Assembly (NCBI GenBank): GCA_016219985.1
Contig: JACRJO010000030.1
Coordinates: forward strand, 1 to 64,000
DNA length: 64,000 nt
Direction of reading: 5' to 3'
From: Sphingobacteriales bacterium
Lineage (GTDB): Bacteria > Bacteroidota > Bacteroidia > Chitinophagales > Chitinophagaceae
In this document: in pieces, positions 61,889 through 64,000 of the stretch
Layout of the letters: the number at the start of each line of letters is the position of its first letter
Numbering within the stretch: the stretch's first letter is position 1
Made by a program: the position numbers and the translations under genes
The notes under the pieces: model-generated
What the model saw: only the letters and a program-made list of their open reading frames with translations
The model's database searches: none
What the model was told of the DNA's origin: nothing

Positions 61889-62010
61889 GATTGGGAATCG
61901 CTGTTTAATTTGTGAAAATACGGGAGAAATCAAAATTCAAAAGTAAAAAGTCAAAATAGCACCCTGAAAGATTGAAAAGGCTTTATGATTGGAAGTTGTT
62001 ATGATATCGC
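61831..62010 (-). repeat. Diverged tandem copy of the dacB 5' end
   Basis: Bases 61831-61913, the start of dacB with its upstream flank, and 61929-62010 align with an offset of about 98 bases and roughly 75-80% identity over 75 bases (aligned by eye). The upstream copy reads, on minus, codons for about PFQSFRVLF and then TGA, with ATA in place of the start ATG. It includes the caaaattcaaaagtaaaaag block. Confidence 0.65.
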
Positions 62011-62090
62011 CAGTAAATTCTCTTGCCTGCAAATTTTAAACTTCAAAAAAATAAAGATTTTCCCGCCTGAATGACTGGCATTTTTACTTT

Positions 62091-63161
62091 TTAATTTTGA
62101 CTTTTGAAATCCTCAACCTCCACAACCCTCCCTTCCCTCACACTTACCAATGCTGCCTCAATGATCTTCATATTCCGTATTCCATCCGCAGCAGGTACGG
62201 GATTCGGTCCGGCCCCGGTCAGGGCTTTGTACACATCATCATAATAGCCCATGTAGTTACCCAGGGAGGAGGTGGTTTCCTCGCGTACAAGTTCGCCATT
62301 GATCTCCGTATGCAACAAGCCATCAGGTCCTGCCGGTGCAGCACACCAGTTTTCCAGCGAAGGTTTTACACCTGCCAGCAACTGTTGTTCCTGCATATCG
62401 GAACGACGCTGCAGAAAACTGCCCTTCATCCCGTGCAGGGTATAGGCCCAGGTCCCTTCCCGGGCAATACAGGTGGCTTTGAGACGCACCCGCAGGGTAT
62501 CGTAATAAAAAAGGATTTCAAAATAATCGTTGGCAATCACATCCGGCCGCATCCGCCAGCAATCTGCAAAGACCGCCTTCGGAAAACCAAAAAGCCGGAT
62601 GGCCTGGTCGGCCAGGTGAGGAGAAAGATCAAAGAGTATACCAGCGCCGGGCATATCGCCCTCTTTATGCTGTTTGCCGCCGGCAGCAGGCCGGAAACGG
62701 TCGTAACGAAACTCGGCTTCCCGGAGCTCCCCGAGCCAGCCCCGTTGCACAACTTCTCTCACCGCCCGGTAATCACCATCATAGCGGCGGTTCTGGTAAA
62801 TACTGACGAACCGGTTTTTCTCCTCCGCCAGCCGGGTGATCTCTTCGGCCTCCCGCGCCGTAACCGTAAAGGGTTTCTCTATTACCAGGTGTTTCCCGGA
62901 TTGCAAAACCAGCCGGGCCTGTTCGTAATGCAAATGAGTGGGCGTATTCACCACAATGAGATCCGGTTCCGGGTCAGAGCAGAGCTCTTCCACACTGCGG
63001 TACAGTTTCGCCCCCGGGTACCTCTCTTTCGAATCATGGTTATGCCGCTCCACGATCGCTGACAATTCAAAACCCGGATGAGCGTGGAGGAACGGCGCGT
63101 GGAAGAGTTTGCCGGACATGCCATAAGAACAGATACCTGCACGAATTATACTCCCATTCAT
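62091..63161 (-). CDS. Gfo/Idh/MocA-family oxidoreductase
   Basis: Encodes 356 residues from ATG 63161. The Rossmann start (RAGICSYGMSGKLFHAPFL), VVNTPTHLHYEQA and VIEKPFTVTA (about 95-100, the catalytic lysine region) are clear. Members oxidise or reduce sugars, inositols or other alcohols with NAD(P). The C-terminus ends in FKSQN, encoded by aaaagtcaaaat, a repeat word that also occurs at 61945-61957. Substrate unknown. Confidence 0.92.
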   Translation of the reverse strand: MNGSIIRAGICSYGMSGKLFHAPFLHAHPGFELSAIVERHNHDSKERYPGAKLYRSVEELCSDPEPDLIVVNTPTHLHYEQARLVLQSGKHLVIEKPFTVTAREAEEITRLAEEKNRFVSIYQNRRYDGDYRAVREVVQRGWLGELREAEFRYDRFRPAAGGKQHKEGDMPGAGILFDLSPHLADQAIRLFGFPKAVFADCWRMRPDVIANDYFEILFYYDTLRVRLKATCIAREGTWAYTLHGMKGSFLQRRSDMQEQQLLAGVKPSLENWCAAPAGPDGLLHTEINGELVREETTSSLGNYMGYYDDVYKALTGAGPNPVPAADGIRNMKIIEAALVSVREGRVVEVEDFKSQN

Positions 63162-63238
63162 ACCTAAATATTGAAAAGTATGGATTATCTGAATTTTCGC
63201 TATTGTCCAAACCCTGAAGAAAATGTTCTTAGTACTGA

Positions 63239-63260
63239 CCTGCCCTTGCCGGCAGGCAGG
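63239..63260. repeat. REP-like hairpin between Gfo/Idh and arginase-family genes
   Basis: CCTGCC (63239-63244) pairs with GGCAGG (63255-63260), with inner TGCC/GGCA. It breaks a run of related words (agtactga before, ctactaactaccgactacta after) that resemble the repeat near 39409. Confidence 0.65.
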
Positions 63261-63277
63261 CTACTAACTACCGACTA

Positions 63278-64000
63278 CTAACTTCTCTCCTGCGCCCTCA
63301 GCCACCGTTCCGGTATCTCATTACTGCTCGCTAACAAATAATCCTTATAGCTGCAGGCGATGAATTTTTTATCCGGTAATTGCATCCACCAGCGGCCGGT
63401 TTTCTTGCTTTGAAGGAAAACCGTTTCCACTTCCGCGAAAGCCATATGGTATTCATTGAAGGAATCCTTCTCATCCAGGGCGGCTTCTTTGCGCCCCCGG
63501 CTGCGGCCATCCAGTACATACCAGAGCATATGACTGATCTGTTTGGCGGTCAGTTCGTCTTTATCGTGCTGCGGGTTGTAGCCATAAATACCGATCGTAT
63601 TCACATTGGGACTCATGCCTGCATAACGAAGCAGCACACAGGCCTCTTCACCGTTCAGCCCGTTGGGGGAAACGGAATTGGCCGGGGCATAGGCGCTGGC
63701 AATGGCGGAAATATCAAAACTGAACATATTGCTGTTCCGGATTACCGGTTCCATTTCATCAATGTTTTCTTTTACACTGCCCACGCGGTAACAGTCGAAA
63801 CGAAGCTTGTCGAGGGTTTCCAGCATTCTCGGATGTACAAAATAGCTCTGGAAGCCGATATGGTTATAGTGCCGCAGGAAATTCGGTTCACCCGTCAGCA
63901 TTTCCATCAGGAAGTTCTCGTGCCGGAAGGGAGAGTCAATATTCAGGTCGATCAGGGCATCCACGCTGCTGGCCTCAATCGTTCTTTTGGTTTCGGCGTA
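63278..64000 (-). CDS. Arginase-family protein, 5' end outside the window
   Basis: The frame is open to the right edge, so only the C-terminal 240 residues are visible, beginning YAETKRTIEASSVDAL. The features are DLNIDSPFRHENFLMEML, GFQSYFVHPRML and SFDISAIASAYAPAN, where SFDIS recalls the metal-binding GFDVD of ureohydrolases. I recall formimidoylglutamase-like arginase relatives of about 380 residues in Bacteroidota. Members hydrolyse guanidino or formimino groups with two Mn ions. Substrate unproven. Confidence 0.8.
   Translation of the reverse strand, partial: YAETKRTIEASSVDALIDLNIDSPFRHENFLMEMLTGEPNFLRHYNHIGFQSYFVHPRMLETLDKLRFDCYRVGSVKENIDEMEPVIRNSNMFSFDISAIASAYAPANSVSPNGLNGEEACVLLRYAGMSPNVNTIGIYGYNPQHDKDELTAKQISHMLWYVLDGRSRGRKEAALDEKDSFNEYHMAFAEVETVFLQSKKTGRWWMQLPDKKFIACSYKDYLLASSNEIPERWLRAQERS

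Noticed and set aside
62097..63062. A 321-codon plus-strand frame
   Set aside because: Antisense to the Gfo/Idh oxidoreductase, which carries the family motifs; the plus frame is rich in His, Pro and Arg without a family pattern.

Overview
The window is 64 kb of bacterial chromosome of Bacteroidota type, most likely family Chitinophagaceae (inference, no search run). The evidence is gliding-motility genes gldD and gldE in the mutY-ssb-gldE-gldD order, a SusC/SusD outer-membrane pair, a carB without its C-terminal regulatory domain, TAnnTTTG promoter elements, little Shine-Dalgarno signal, and families common in this phylum (DUF5777, DUF3109, LUD proteins, a GH3/beta-lactamase fusion). By eye G+C is near 50%. 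I see no tRNA, rRNA, CRISPR array, prophage, integrase or intact insertion sequence. Nearly everything is core chromosome.

Layout. 1-573 is a repeat field. 574-5231: a PDZ protein cut by an in-frame stop, a GNAT acetyltransferase, a 46-residue membrane protein and alaS. 5359-7583 (+): a membrane-anchored M23 peptidase, a MerR-type regulator and a thioredoxin-like protein. 7688-14228 (-): rsfS, ftsH, a LutC-like LUD protein, a gamma-glutamylcyclotransferase-like protein, lpxH, a propeller-like secreted protein and an MscS channel, with birA divergent. 15335-18633 (-): DUF5777 protein, bcp and a second M23 peptidase. 18881-30740 (+): two small proteins, carB, a helical-repeat protein, DinB-like, comEC, purH, a secreted protein and an EamA transporter. 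30771-37836 (-): mutY, ssb, gldE, gldD, DUF3109, lutB-like and a polysaccharide deacetylase. 37987-41186 (+): HU, a TPR protein, a tiny basic protein and RNase G. 41412-47092 (-): susD, susC and a zinc metallopeptidase. 47595-55435 (+): radA, comF, a beta-helix lipoprotein, glutathione peroxidase, holB and a PSP1/RicT protein. 55473-64000: NagZ-like/beta-lactamase fusion (-), mutL (+), PBP4-type carboxypeptidase (-), Gfo/Idh oxidoreductase (-) and a partial arginase-family gene (-).

Themes. Several genes serve envelope building and turnover: two M23 peptidases, PBP4, the GH3/serine-hydrolase fusion, lpxH, the MscS channel, gldD/E and susCD. Another set serves DNA maintenance and uptake: mutY, ssb, mutL, radA, holB, comEC, comF and HU. 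No new multi-gene system is evident. The most unusual layer is repetitive. Short GC-rich REP-like hairpins (CCTGCC...GGCAGG) sit between genes, inside other intergenic repeats and in frame within mutL. The first 460 bases hold what looks like an empty and an occupied copy of the same REP insertion site. Other oddities are the nonsense codon in the PDZ gene, a decayed duplication of the 5' end of the PBP4 gene, and a candidate small RNA upstream of radA.
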